Positions 1-5,366 of a stretch of DNA of 5,906 bases are shown one piece after another. The stretch is taken from the NCBI GenBank assembly GCA_900762805.1, contig CAAFHY010000075.1, positions 1-5,906 on the forward strand, written 5' to 3'. The number at the start of each line of letters is the position of its first letter. Positions within the stretch are counted from its first letter, which is position 1. The notes beneath the pieces were generated by a model that was not told the DNA's origin, did not search any database, and saw only the letters and a program-made list of their open reading frames with translations. Origin of the DNA: Oscillospiraceae bacterium (GTDB taxonomy: Bacteria > Bacillota > Clostridia > Oscillospirales > Ruminococcaceae). The position numbers and the translations under genes are program-made.

Positions 1-33
1 GTCAGCCGGGAGCCCGGCCCGCCCTTCCCGATC

Positions 34-57
34 GCAGGGGCCGGCCTGCCCTGCTTT
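34..57 (+). terminator. possible weak terminator of an upstream gene
   Basis: GCAGGG (34-39) can pair with CCCTGC (49-54) around a GC-rich 9-base loop, followed by TTTGTC. The T tract is poor and the upstream gene lies outside the window, so this could be a chance hairpin. Nothing else in the first 80 bases looks like a gene. Confidence 0.25.
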
Positions 58-83
58 GTCCCGATATTTCTTTTCATTTGTCA

Positions 84-112
84 TTGTTTTTTTATGATAC
101 CGGTGCTATAAT
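84..112 (+). promoter_or_regulatory. sigma-A type promoter with extended -10, upstream of the lipoprotein gene
   Basis: A perfect TATAAT lies at 107-112, preceded by TGC (104-106), giving an extended -10 element. A weak -35 box TTGTTT (84-89, 3 of 6 matches) sits at the ideal 17-base spacing, in an AT-rich tract unlike its GC-rich surroundings. Transcription should start near 118-120, leaving an untranslated leader of about 70 bases to the TTG at 191. Confidence 0.8.
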
Positions 113-190
113 ATTCACGACAGCAACAAAGCAAAGATTTTCGCGCAGTGCTTCCCTGACGGTGAACGGCCGGAGGGGGAACACAGCGCG

Positions 191-784
191 TTGATTTTTG
201 AAAAAATCACAGGCCGGCGTTTTGTGCCGGCGGAGGGAGTGTTTCAGATAGCCAAACGATTTTTAACAGCCGCTCTCTGCGCCGCGCTGCTGCTGGCCCT
301 TTGCTCCTGCAACATCTTTTTTGATGCGGCGGATCCGGCCTTTATCGGCGGCAAGAGCGATCCGACGGCCGATCCCACGTTCGATCCGGCGATCGATCAG
401 TCGGGCGACCCCGGCGTGGTGGGCACCCGCTATGCGGCCGACGGCTTCAGCTTTATCATTCCTGTTTCATGGCGCGGCCACATCGCCGTGGACATCCGGA
501 ATACCGAGATCGGCGGCCTTGCCGTCGTCGAGCGGATCTTTTATTATGTCGATGACGGCGGCGTGCGCGCCAAGGTGCTTCAGCTCTACGAGACGGCTTC
601 GGGCGGCTTCGAGCAGCTTTCGATCTCCGGCTCTGTCATCGTTTGTATGGCGGCCGACGGGCGCGAGTTCATTAACGTGCCGTTTGATATCGAATATCCG
701 GACGGCTTCACGGCGGCCGGTGAGCTGCTGACGGTCTACGAGGCGCTCGGCGCACAGGATTTCGTCTTTGAGCCGACCCTTTGA
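191..784 (+). CDS. small secreted lipoprotein of unknown function
   Basis: I do not recognise this protein by name. Read from TTG 191 it has 197 residues, with basic residues K22-R23, a hydrophobic stretch about 24-38 and the lipobox L-C-S-C ending at Cys40, the predicted site of lipid attachment on the outer face of the membrane. Residues 48-75 form a flexible linker with Asp-Pro at 48, 57, 61, 65 and 73. From about residue 81 there is a compact, probably beta-rich domain opening with F-S-F-I-I-P-V-S-W (86-94), a pattern I associate with small domains of clostridial lipoproteins; that resemblance is inferred. The start is uncertain. TTG 191 has GGAGGGGGA (172-180) ten bases upstream. GTG 239 or the non-standard ATA 248 would give a more normal signal peptide of about 21-24 residues, and a second GGAGGG lies at 232-237. 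The gene is monocistronic, between its own promoter and a strong terminator. Confidence 0.75.
   Translation: MIFEKITGRRFVPAEGVFQIAKRFLTAALCAALLLALCSCNIFFDAADPAFIGGKSDPTADPTFDPAIDQSGDPGVVGTRYAADGFSFIIPVSWRGHIAVDIRNTEIGGLAVVERIFYYVDDGGVRAKVLQLYETASGGFEQLSISGSVIVCMAADGREFINVPFDIEYPDGFTAAGELLTVYEALGAQDFVFEPTL
213..248 (+). promoter_or_regulatory. stem-loop and second Shine-Dalgarno site inside the 5' end of the lipoprotein gene
   Basis: GCCGGC (213-218) and GCCGGC (226-231) can pair around a 7-base loop. GGAGGG follows at once (232-237). Downstream in-frame starts are GTG 239, only one base after this GGAGGG and so too close, and ATA 248, ten bases after it. The arrangement either marks the true start or modulates initiation from TTG 191. 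Confidence 0.35.
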
Positions 785-821
785 CAGCGCTGTGCGGCGG
801 ACGGACAAAGAATACGGCAAT

Positions 822-858
822 CCGGCCGGAGGAGCTTCCCTCCGGCCGGTATTTGTTT
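822..858 (+). terminator. strong intrinsic terminator of the lipoprotein gene
   Basis: A perfect 11-bp stem pairs 822-832 with 839-849 (core CCGGCCGGAGG) around a 6-base loop, followed by TATTTGTTT. It lies 38 bases after the stop codon at 782-784. Confidence 0.9.
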
Positions 859-884
859 ACAGCGGCGCGGGATTGTGGTAAGAT
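856..884 (+). promoter_or_regulatory. promoter of the D-2-hydroxyacid dehydrogenase gene
   Basis: The -35 box TTTACA (856-861, 5 of 6) and the -10 box TAAGAT (879-884, 4 of 6) are exactly 17 bases apart, with TGG (876-878) forming an extended -10. The -35 box shares bases with the T-rich tail of the preceding terminator. Transcription should start near 890-892. Confidence 0.75.
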
Positions 885-894
885 AAAAGAAGAA

Positions 895-937
895 GTCCGG
901 CCCCGAAAAAATAAGGCGGCGGGCCGCTGCGCCGGAC
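895..937 (+). promoter_or_regulatory. nested stem-loop in the dehydrogenase mRNA leader
   Basis: GTCCGGC (895-901) pairs perfectly with GCCGGAC (931-937). Inside, GCGG (916-919) can pair with CCGC (924-927). The fold would start within a few bases of the predicted transcript 5' end and stop three bases before AGGGAG (941-946). It does not match a riboswitch class I know; it may simply stabilise the mRNA. Confidence 0.4.
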
Positions 938-953
938 GAAAGGGAGAAGAACC

Positions 954-1913
954 ATGAAAACGGTTGTGCTTGACGGCTACTGCGCCAACCCCGGCGATCT
1001 GAGCTGGGACTGGCTCGGCCGCTTTGGCAGCGGCACGGTCTATGACCGCACGCCGGCAGCCGAGACAGCCGGACGCATCGGCGACGCCGAGGCTGTCCTT
1101 ACCAACAAGACGGTCATCGATCGCGCCGTGATGGCGAACTGCCCCGGCCTGCGGTATATCGGCGTTATGGCGACCGGCTACAACGTCATCGATCTGGAGG
1201 CTGCCCGCGAGCGGGGCATCGTCGTCACCAATGTGCCGGGCTACAGCACCGACAGCGTGGCGCAGCTCACCTTCGCGATGATGCTGTATTTTGCCAACCG
1301 CGTCGATTGCTTCAACGACTGGGTGAAGCAGGGCGGCTGGCAGGCCTGTCCCGACTTTTCGCGTCTCGTCACGCCGATCTTTGAGCTGGCCGGCAAAACG
1401 GTCGGCATCATCGGCTTCGGCGCCATCGGGCGGCGGGTGGCTGAAATGGCGCTGGCCTTCGGCATGAGGGTGCTGGCGTTCAGCCGCCATCTCAGGCAGG
1501 CTGACTGCCCGGAGGGCGTCGAGGCGGCGTCGGTCGATGCTATACTGCGGCGCAGCGATTTTGTGACGCTGCACTGCCCGCTGACCGAGGAGACGGCCGG
1601 AATCATCGGGCGGGAGGCCTTGCACACCATGAAAAAGACGGCCTATCTCATCAATACCGCCCGCGGGCCGCTCATCGATGAGGCGGCGCTGCGCGAGGCG
1701 CTTCGGGACGGCGTTATCGCGGGGGCGGCTGTTGATGTGGCGTCGCGGGAGCCGATCGCGGCTGACAGCCCGCTGCTGGGCGCGCCCAACCTGCTTATCA
1801 CGCCGCATATCGCGTGGGCGACGGCCGAGGCCCGCGCCCGCCTGATGCAGACGCTTCAGGAAAATCTCGCCGCCTTTGCCGCCGGACAGCCGATTAACCG
1901 CGTGGGGCTGTAG
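954..1913 (+). CDS. D-2-hydroxyacid dehydrogenase, glycerate dehydrogenase/hydroxypyruvate reductase type
   Basis: This 319-residue cytosolic enzyme should interconvert a 2-keto acid and a D-2-hydroxy acid with NAD(P)H. The split catalytic domain occupies roughly residues 1-100 and 290-319, with the Rossmann cofactor domain between. Visible landmarks are the dinucleotide motif G-F-G-A-I-G (154-159) and the family's catalytic trio: Arg237 in N-T-A-R-G, Glu266 in S-R-E-P, and His285 in T-P-H-I-A-W. The T-P-H-I-A-W-A form is, to my knowledge, typical of glycerate dehydrogenase and hydroxypyruvate reductase, which suggests a role in serine/glycerate metabolism. The exact substrate cannot be read from sequence; D-lactate-like or other hydroxyacids remain possible. 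After the second Rossmann strand the sequence is F-S-R (176-178), without the Asp that usually selects NAD, so NADP(H) use is possible. Length is normal for the family. The ATG has AGGGAG seven bases upstream, and the gene has its own promoter and terminator. Confidence 0.93.
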   Translation: MKTVVLDGYCANPGDLSWDWLGRFGSGTVYDRTPAAETAGRIGDAEAVLTNKTVIDRAVMANCPGLRYIGVMATGYNVIDLEAARERGIVVTNVPGYSTDSVAQLTFAMMLYFANRVDCFNDWVKQGGWQACPDFSRLVTPIFELAGKTVGIIGFGAIGRRVAEMALAFGMRVLAFSRHLRQADCPEGVEAASVDAILRRSDFVTLHCPLTEETAGIIGREALHTMKKTAYLINTARGPLIDEAALREALRDGVIAGAAVDVASREPIAADSPLLGAPNLLITPHIAWATAEARARLMQTLQENLAAFAAGQPINRVGL

Positions 1914-1914
1914 A

Positions 1915-1959
1915 CGGCGGTTCCGAAAAGGCCGCCGGCGGGCCGCTTGCCCGCGTTTT
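1915..1959 (+). terminator. tandem hairpins and T tract ending the dehydrogenase gene
   Basis: A first stem CGGCGG/CCGCCG (1915-1920 with 1932-1937) is followed directly by GCGGGC/GCCCGC (1938-1943 with 1949-1954, 5-base loop) and then GTTTTC. The second hairpin, with its T run, is the likely intrinsic terminator. Confidence 0.75.
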
Positions 1960-1961
1960 CG

Positions 1962-1990
1962 TTGCATTGAGCGGCCGGATATGGTATCAT
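1962..1990 (+). promoter_or_regulatory. promoter of the short-chain dehydrogenase unit
   Basis: The -10 box TATCAT (1985-1990, 5 of 6) has TGG directly before it (1982-1984), an extended -10. A weak -35 box TTGCAT (1962-1967) lies 17 bases upstream. Transcription should start near 1996-1998. This places the in-frame ATG at 1989 inside the -10 box, so it cannot be the start on this transcript. Confidence 0.7.
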
Positions 1991-2030
1991 GGATATGCGG
2001 GCCTCCGTCCGCTTGCTTGGAGTGTGTTTT

Positions 2031-2750
2031 ATGGTTCGGACTGTTGTCATCACCGGTGCCAGCGGCGGCATCGGCTCGGCTGTTGCCGGGCGCTTTGCCG
2101 GGGCCGGCTGGCGCACAGCGCTGCTCTACCGCACCGGCCGCGAGCCGGCTGAGCGGCAGACCGCCCGCATCGCGGAGGGCGGCGGTATGGCCGTGGCTCT
2201 GCCCTGCGACGTGACCGACCCCACCGCCTGCGGGCAGGCGCTGGAGCAGTGCGCCGCGCTGCTGGGCGCGCCGGAGGTGCTGGTCAACAGCGCCGGGCTG
2301 TCGCTCATCCGCCCCATCGCCGATACCTCTTATGAGCAGCTGATGCAGCTGCTGGCCGTCAACCTCGGCGGCACCTTCAATATGACGCGCGCCGTGCTGC
2401 CCTATTTTCTTAAAAAGCAGGCGGGCGCCATCGTCAATATTTCGTCGATGTGGGGTGTGACAGGGGCCTCCTGCGAGGCCGCCTATTCGGCCGCCAAGGC
2501 GGCGGTCATCGGCTTTACAAAAGCGTCGGCGCAGGAGCTGGCCGGCAGCGGCATCACCGTCAACTGTGTTGCCCCCGGCGTCATCGACACGCCCATGAAC
2601 GCGGGGCTTGACCTTGCGGCGCTGGCCGCCCAAACGCCGCTCGGCCGTATCGGCCGGCCGGAGGAGGTCGCCGAGGCCGTCTTCTGCCTTGCCGGCAGCC
2701 GCTTTATAACGGGGCAGACGCTGACGGTTGACGGCGGCTTTACGCTGTAA
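2031..2750 (+). CDS. short-chain dehydrogenase/reductase, FabG-like; probable EF-P 5-aminopentanone reductase (YmfI type)
   Basis: This is a classical 239-residue SDR. It shows the cofactor motif T-G-A-S-G-G-I-G (8-15), N-S-A-G (86-89), and the catalytic tetrad Asn111, Ser139, Tyr152 and Lys156, spaced as in FabG. The C terminus has the usual I-T-G-Q-T-L-T-V-D-G-G. The segment S-S-M-W-G-V-T-G-A-S-C-E (138-149) before the active-site Tyr, and V-I-D-T-P-M-N after the P-G, match my recollection of Firmicute YmfI proteins, which reduce the 5-aminopentanone group on translation elongation factor P. A 3-oxoacyl-ACP reductase of fatty acid synthesis is the main alternative. No efp or fatty acid gene is in view. 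Start: ATG 2031 has GGAG (2019-2022) eight bases upstream; the earlier in-frame ATG at 1989 lies within the promoter. It is probably the first gene of a three-gene unit. Confidence 0.9.
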   Translation: MVRTVVITGASGGIGSAVAGRFAGAGWRTALLYRTGREPAERQTARIAEGGGMAVALPCDVTDPTACGQALEQCAALLGAPEVLVNSAGLSLIRPIADTSYEQLMQLLAVNLGGTFNMTRAVLPYFLKKQAGAIVNISSMWGVTGASCEAAYSAAKAAVIGFTKASAQELAGSGITVNCVAPGVIDTPMNAGLDLAALAAQTPLGRIGRPEEVAEAVFCLAGSRFITGQTLTVDGGFTL

Positions 2751-2757
2751 CCCCGGC

Positions 2758-2777
2758 CGGGCACGTCTCTGTGCCCG
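2758..2777 (+). other. intercistronic hairpin without T tract
   Basis: CGGGCAC (2758-2764) pairs perfectly with GTGCCCG (2771-2777) around a 6-base loop, eight bases after the SDR stop codon. It is followed by CCCCGTCC rather than T residues, so it is not a standard terminator. I see no promoter before the next gene, so read-through is likely, and the hairpin may protect or process the upstream mRNA. Confidence 0.5.
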
Positions 2778-2812
2778 CCCCGTCCATGAAAACAACCGAT
2801 CGGAGGAATATC

Positions 2813-3031
2813 ATGAAGATCAAAAAGCTCTGGCTGCTCATTACGGCCATCGCGCTGGCAGGCGGCTATCTCATCCTTGACGAGGCGGTCGGGCTCAAAA
2901 TGCCGTCCTTTGTCGAGATCGCCGTGACGGTCGTCACGCTGCTGCTGACGGCGCTTTTCGCCGTATTCAACCGCGAACGCCTGGCGCGCCGCAGCGACGG
3001 CCCCTCCCCGCTTTCCGATAAGAAAAAATAG
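2813..3031 (+). CDS. small two-helix membrane protein of unknown function
   Basis: This 72-residue protein has two predicted membrane helices, about residues 5-22 and 33-51, joined by a short loop with Asp23-Glu24. A basic and polar tail follows (N-R-E-R-L-A-R-R), ending in Lys residues. Positive charge at both the N terminus (K-I-K-K) and the C-terminal tail suggests that both ends face the cytoplasm. There is no cleavable signal or lipobox, and I recognise no family. ATG 2813 is chosen for GGAGGA (2802-2807), with five bases between it and the ATG. Earlier in-frame starts at 2771 and 2786 lack a ribosome binding site, and 2771 lies in the hairpin. It sits 62 bases after the SDR gene and 30 bases before the isomerase gene on the same strand, so it is probably co-transcribed with both. 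A link to envelope biology is only suggested by the neighbouring lipoprotein. Confidence 0.75.
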   Translation: MKIKKLWLLITAIALAGGYLILDEAVGLKMPSFVEIAVTVVTLLLTALFAVFNRERLARRSDGPSPLSDKKK

Positions 3032-3036
3032 AAAGG

Positions 3037-3050
3037 CCCGCTGAGGCGGG
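3037..3050 (+). promoter_or_regulatory. short hairpin over the weak ribosome binding region of the isomerase gene
   Basis: CCCGC (3037-3041) pairs with GCGGG (3046-3050) around TGAG. The only SD-like sequences before ATG 3062 are GAGG (3043-3046) and GGCGGG (3045-3050), both in the loop and 3' arm and spaced 15 or 11 bases from the start. Initiation may therefore be weak, or coupled to translation of the membrane-protein gene that ends at 3031. Confidence 0.4.
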
Positions 3051-3061
3051 AAATAACGCTC

Positions 3062-4030
3062 ATGAAAAAGTTCAAGACCCTTGCGGCGCTGCTGCTGACG
3101 GCGGCGCTGGTGCTGGCGCTGGCCGCCTGCGGCAGCCTGACCAAAAGCAACAGGACGCTTATCAGCTATGACGGCGCCTATGAGGTGAGCCGCGATATGC
3201 TCGACTATTATGCCGATTATCTGCGCGGCAGCAATCCCACCGTCGATTTCACGGAAGCCGAGATGGCCAAGACCGCCCTCACCTATATCGAGGATATGGC
3301 GATGAGCAACTACATCAACCTTTGCTGGGCCAGGGATGCCTACGGCATCACCGTCGAGGATGAGGATGTCAAGAGCGCCGTTGAGGCGACGATCCAGAGC
3401 AGCATCGACTCGGCCGGCGGTGAGGAGCAGTTCCAGGAGCTTCTGACCAAAAACAGCCTGACGGAGGAGCTTTACCGCCGCCTGCTGCTGGAGGGCGAGG
3501 TGGCGACCCGCCTTTCCAACAAGCTGTTTGCCTCCGGCAGTGATTTTGCCGCCGTTTCCGACGAACAGATCGCCGCATTTATCAAAAATACGCCGGTCTA
3601 CGGCGCTAAGCACATCCTGGTGCTGGCAAACGGCGATTTCGACTCTGCGCTCATCAAGGCCAACGAGATCGCCGCGCGTCTGACGGCGGGAGAGAGCTTT
3701 GATACCCTAATGAAGGAATTCAGTGAGGATCCCGGCCTTGCCAGTTATCCCAACGGCTATGCCTATACCGCCGGCACCATGGTGACCGAGTTTGAGGAGG
3801 CTGTTAAGGAGTTGGCCGTCGGAGACATTTCACAGCCCGTCAAAACGACCTACGGCTATCATATCATCATGCGCGTTGCCGTTGACGACACCTTCAAAAA
3901 AGATGTGACCGAAATGATTCTGCAAAGCCGCGTTGAGCAGAAAAACGAGGAATACAAGCAGAAGATCAAGACCGAATATGCCGGCGGCTATGACAGCCTG
4001 ACCTTTGCCGACTTCAAGTGGGCATACTGA
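3062..4030 (+). CDS. parvulin-type peptidyl-prolyl cis-trans isomerase lipoprotein, PrsA-like
   Basis: This 322-residue exported foldase has a basic N terminus (M-K-K-F-K), a hydrophobic segment about 7-21 and the lipobox L-A-A-C, with Cys23 as the lipidated residue. Residues about 35-175 are helical and charged, in the position of the SurA/PrsA-type chaperone region. The parvulin domain spans about 180-272: K-H-I-L-V (183-187), F-S-E-D-P-G (220-225), G-T-M-V-T-E-F-E-E-A (238-247), G-D-I-S-Q-P-V (254-260) and Y-G-Y-H-I-I (264-269), with His184 and His267 at conserved positions. A charged helical tail (277-305) follows. PrsA proteins speed proline isomerisation and folding of proteins after Sec export, on the outer face of the membrane. 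One parvulin domain and this length fit the family. The segment between the S-E-D-P-G and G-T-M-V motifs reads Y-P-N-G-Y-A-Y-T-A rather than the usual glycine-rich G-G-x-L-G, so activity may differ. It is the last gene of its unit, before a terminator. Confidence 0.92.
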   Translation: MKKFKTLAALLLTAALVLALAACGSLTKSNRTLISYDGAYEVSRDMLDYYADYLRGSNPTVDFTEAEMAKTALTYIEDMAMSNYINLCWARDAYGITVEDEDVKSAVEATIQSSIDSAGGEEQFQELLTKNSLTEELYRRLLLEGEVATRLSNKLFASGSDFAAVSDEQIAAFIKNTPVYGAKHILVLANGDFDSALIKANEIAARLTAGESFDTLMKEFSEDPGLASYPNGYAYTAGTMVTEFEEAVKELAVGDISQPVKTTYGYHIIMRVAVDDTFKKDVTEMILQSRVEQKNEEYKQKIKTEYAGGYDSLTFADFKWAY

Positions 4031-4043
4031 GGCGCTGCGGGCC

Positions 4044-4070
4044 GGGCGGCGCACAGGCGCCGCCCTCTTT
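4044..4070 (+). terminator. intrinsic terminator of the three-gene unit
   Basis: A perfect 9-bp stem, GGGCGGCGC (4044-4052) with GCGCCGCCC (4057-4065), has the loop ACAG and is followed by TCTTT. It begins 14 bases after the isomerase stop codon. Confidence 0.88.
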
Positions 4071-4224
4071 GCCGCTGCCTGCGCGCAAGCGGCGCCGCTG
4101 ACCGCCGGAGGACGCTGAACAGCCGGGGGAGCTGCCGCCGCTTTTATATGCCGCGGCTGCCGGCTTCGGTATAGCCTGCGCGGCCGGTACTCGGCGGATA
4201 CAGATATCAAATCAGGAGGGTCCC

Positions 4225-5256
4225 ATGACCTACCACTTTCCCAAGATCGAGCTTCACTGCCACCTTGACGGCGCCGTGCGCCCCGAAACCGCCATGCGGC
4301 TGGCCAAGGAGCGCGGCGTCAGCCTGCCCGGCCAGACGCTGGAGGATTTCAGGCGTTTCATTCAGGTGACGGCTGACTGCCGCGATGTCAACGAATATCT
4401 CAAGCGCTTTGAGCTGCCGCTGCAGCTGATGCAGGACCGCGAGGGGCTGTACACGGTAGCCTACGAGCTGGTCGAGATGCTGGCAGGCCAGGGGCTGCGC
4501 TGGGCCGAGCTTCGTTTTGCGCCGCAGCTGCACTGCCGGCAGGGTCTGACGCAGCAGAATGCCATCGACGCGGTCTGCGACGGTGTGCGCGATGCCATGG
4601 ACCGATACCCCGACATCAAAGCCGGCGTACTGCTGTGCATGATGGTGTTCGGCGACCCATCGCTCAACGATGCCGCCAACCGCGAGACGGTCGAGCTGGC
4701 GCGCAAGAACCTCGGCAGCCTGGTGCGGGGCGTCGATCTCGCCGGAGCCGAGGGGCTGGTGCCTCTCTCCCGCTTCGGCTATCTGTTTGAGCGGGTGCGG
4801 GCCTACGGCATCCCGTTTACCTGCCACGCCGGCGACAGTCAGGGGCCGGACACAGTGCGCGACGCCATGGATTTCGGCGCCGTCCGCATCGGCCACGGCC
4901 ACCACATCTGGAACGACCCGGAGCTGGTGCAGCGCGCTGTCCGCGAGGGCACGACGCTGGAGCTTTGCCTCACCAGCAATATTCAGTGCTCGACGCAGCC
5001 CAGCTACGAGGAGCATCCCGTCAAAAAGCTGTACAAGGCGGGCGTGAAAACAACGCTCAATACCGACAACATGGTGCTGTCCTCAGTGACGCTTGACAGT
5101 GAGTATAATCTGGCCATCGCCCGCTGCGGGCTGACGGAGGCCGACATCATCAGGATGAATATCAACTCGGCCAAAGCCGCCTTCATGCCCGAATGCTATC
5201 GGGAGCAGCTCATCGCCGAGCTGGAAAAGGCGCTGGCCGCCTGCCCGGCGAAATGA
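4225..5256 (+). CDS. add: adenosine deaminase family protein
   Basis: This 343-residue cytosolic metal-dependent amidohydrolase should convert adenosine (and deoxyadenosine) to inosine and ammonia in purine salvage. The zinc ligands are visible: His11 and His13 in H-C-H-L-D-G, His201 in C-H-A-G-D, and Asp281 in L-N-T-D-N. His224 in R-I-G-H-G is the expected catalytic base, and the S-N-I-Q (251-254) element is present. Length and motif order match full-length adenosine deaminases. Two positions differ from the textbook enzyme: the catalytic Glu of H-A-G-E is Asp204 (codon GAC, 4834-4836), and the second Asp of T-D-D is Asn282. The T-D-N form is, as I recall, usual in one bacterial subgroup; the H-A-G-D form seems rarer. 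A related deaminase substrate (adenine, aminofutalosine or a modified nucleoside) cannot be excluded. ATG 4225 has AGGAGG (4214-4219) five bases upstream. The 154 bases before it, after the previous terminator, should hold its promoter, but I found no convincing -35/-10 pair. Confidence 0.9.
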   Translation: MTYHFPKIELHCHLDGAVRPETAMRLAKERGVSLPGQTLEDFRRFIQVTADCRDVNEYLKRFELPLQLMQDREGLYTVAYELVEMLAGQGLRWAELRFAPQLHCRQGLTQQNAIDAVCDGVRDAMDRYPDIKAGVLLCMMVFGDPSLNDAANRETVELARKNLGSLVRGVDLAGAEGLVPLSRFGYLFERVRAYGIPFTCHAGDSQGPDTVRDAMDFGAVRIGHGHHIWNDPELVQRAVREGTTLELCLTSNIQCSTQPSYEEHPVKKLYKAGVKTTLNTDNMVLSSVTLDSEYNLAIARCGLTEADIIRMNINSAKAAFMPECYREQLIAELEKALAACPAK

Positions 5257-5313
5257 GCCGGAGGGCAGAGGAGCGGGCGGGTCTGCCGCCGTTTGACGGG
5301 ATATGCTCTCCTG

Positions 5314-5350
5314 CTGCCGAAAAAGAACCGGCATAAGCCTTTCCCGGCAG
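5314..5350 (+). other. stem-loop in the 3' untranslated region of the adenosine deaminase gene
   Basis: CTGCCG (5314-5319) pairs with CGGCAG (5345-5350), enclosing a smaller GGC-ATAA-GCC hairpin (5330-5339). It lies between the stop codon (5254-5256) and the terminator at 5367. No known RNA class is recognised, and no convincing promoter of its own was found. Confidence 0.35.
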
Positions 5351-5366
5351 GTTGTTATGGCTTCTG

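Noticed and set aside
78..83. TTGTCA as the -35 box of the first promoter
   Set aside because: It matches the consensus well, but it lies 23 bases from TATAAT, too far for a normal promoter; the weaker TTGTTT at 84-89 has the right spacing.
708..2795. Very long minus-strand open frame of 695 codons
   Set aside because: It lies opposite the dehydrogenase and SDR genes, both of which show full catalytic motifs. Its translation is rich in Arg, Gly, Ala and His with no recognisable domain: a high-GC antisense shadow.
2771..2812. Earlier in-frame starts (GTG 2771, ATG 2786) for the small membrane protein
   Set aside because: Neither has an SD site, and 2771 is in the arm of a hairpin; ATG 2813 has a strong GGAGGA at good spacing.
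2483..3613. Minus-strand open frame of 376 codons
   Set aside because: It is antisense to the SDR, small membrane protein and isomerase genes, with no motif of its own.
4143..4175. Possible promoter before the adenosine deaminase gene (TATAGC at 4170-4175)
   Set aside because: No acceptable -35 box lies 15-19 bases upstream and there is no extended -10, so I could not support it.
4207..5016. Minus-strand open frame of 269 codons
   Set aside because: It is antisense to the adenosine deaminase gene, whose zinc-site motifs settle the coding strand.
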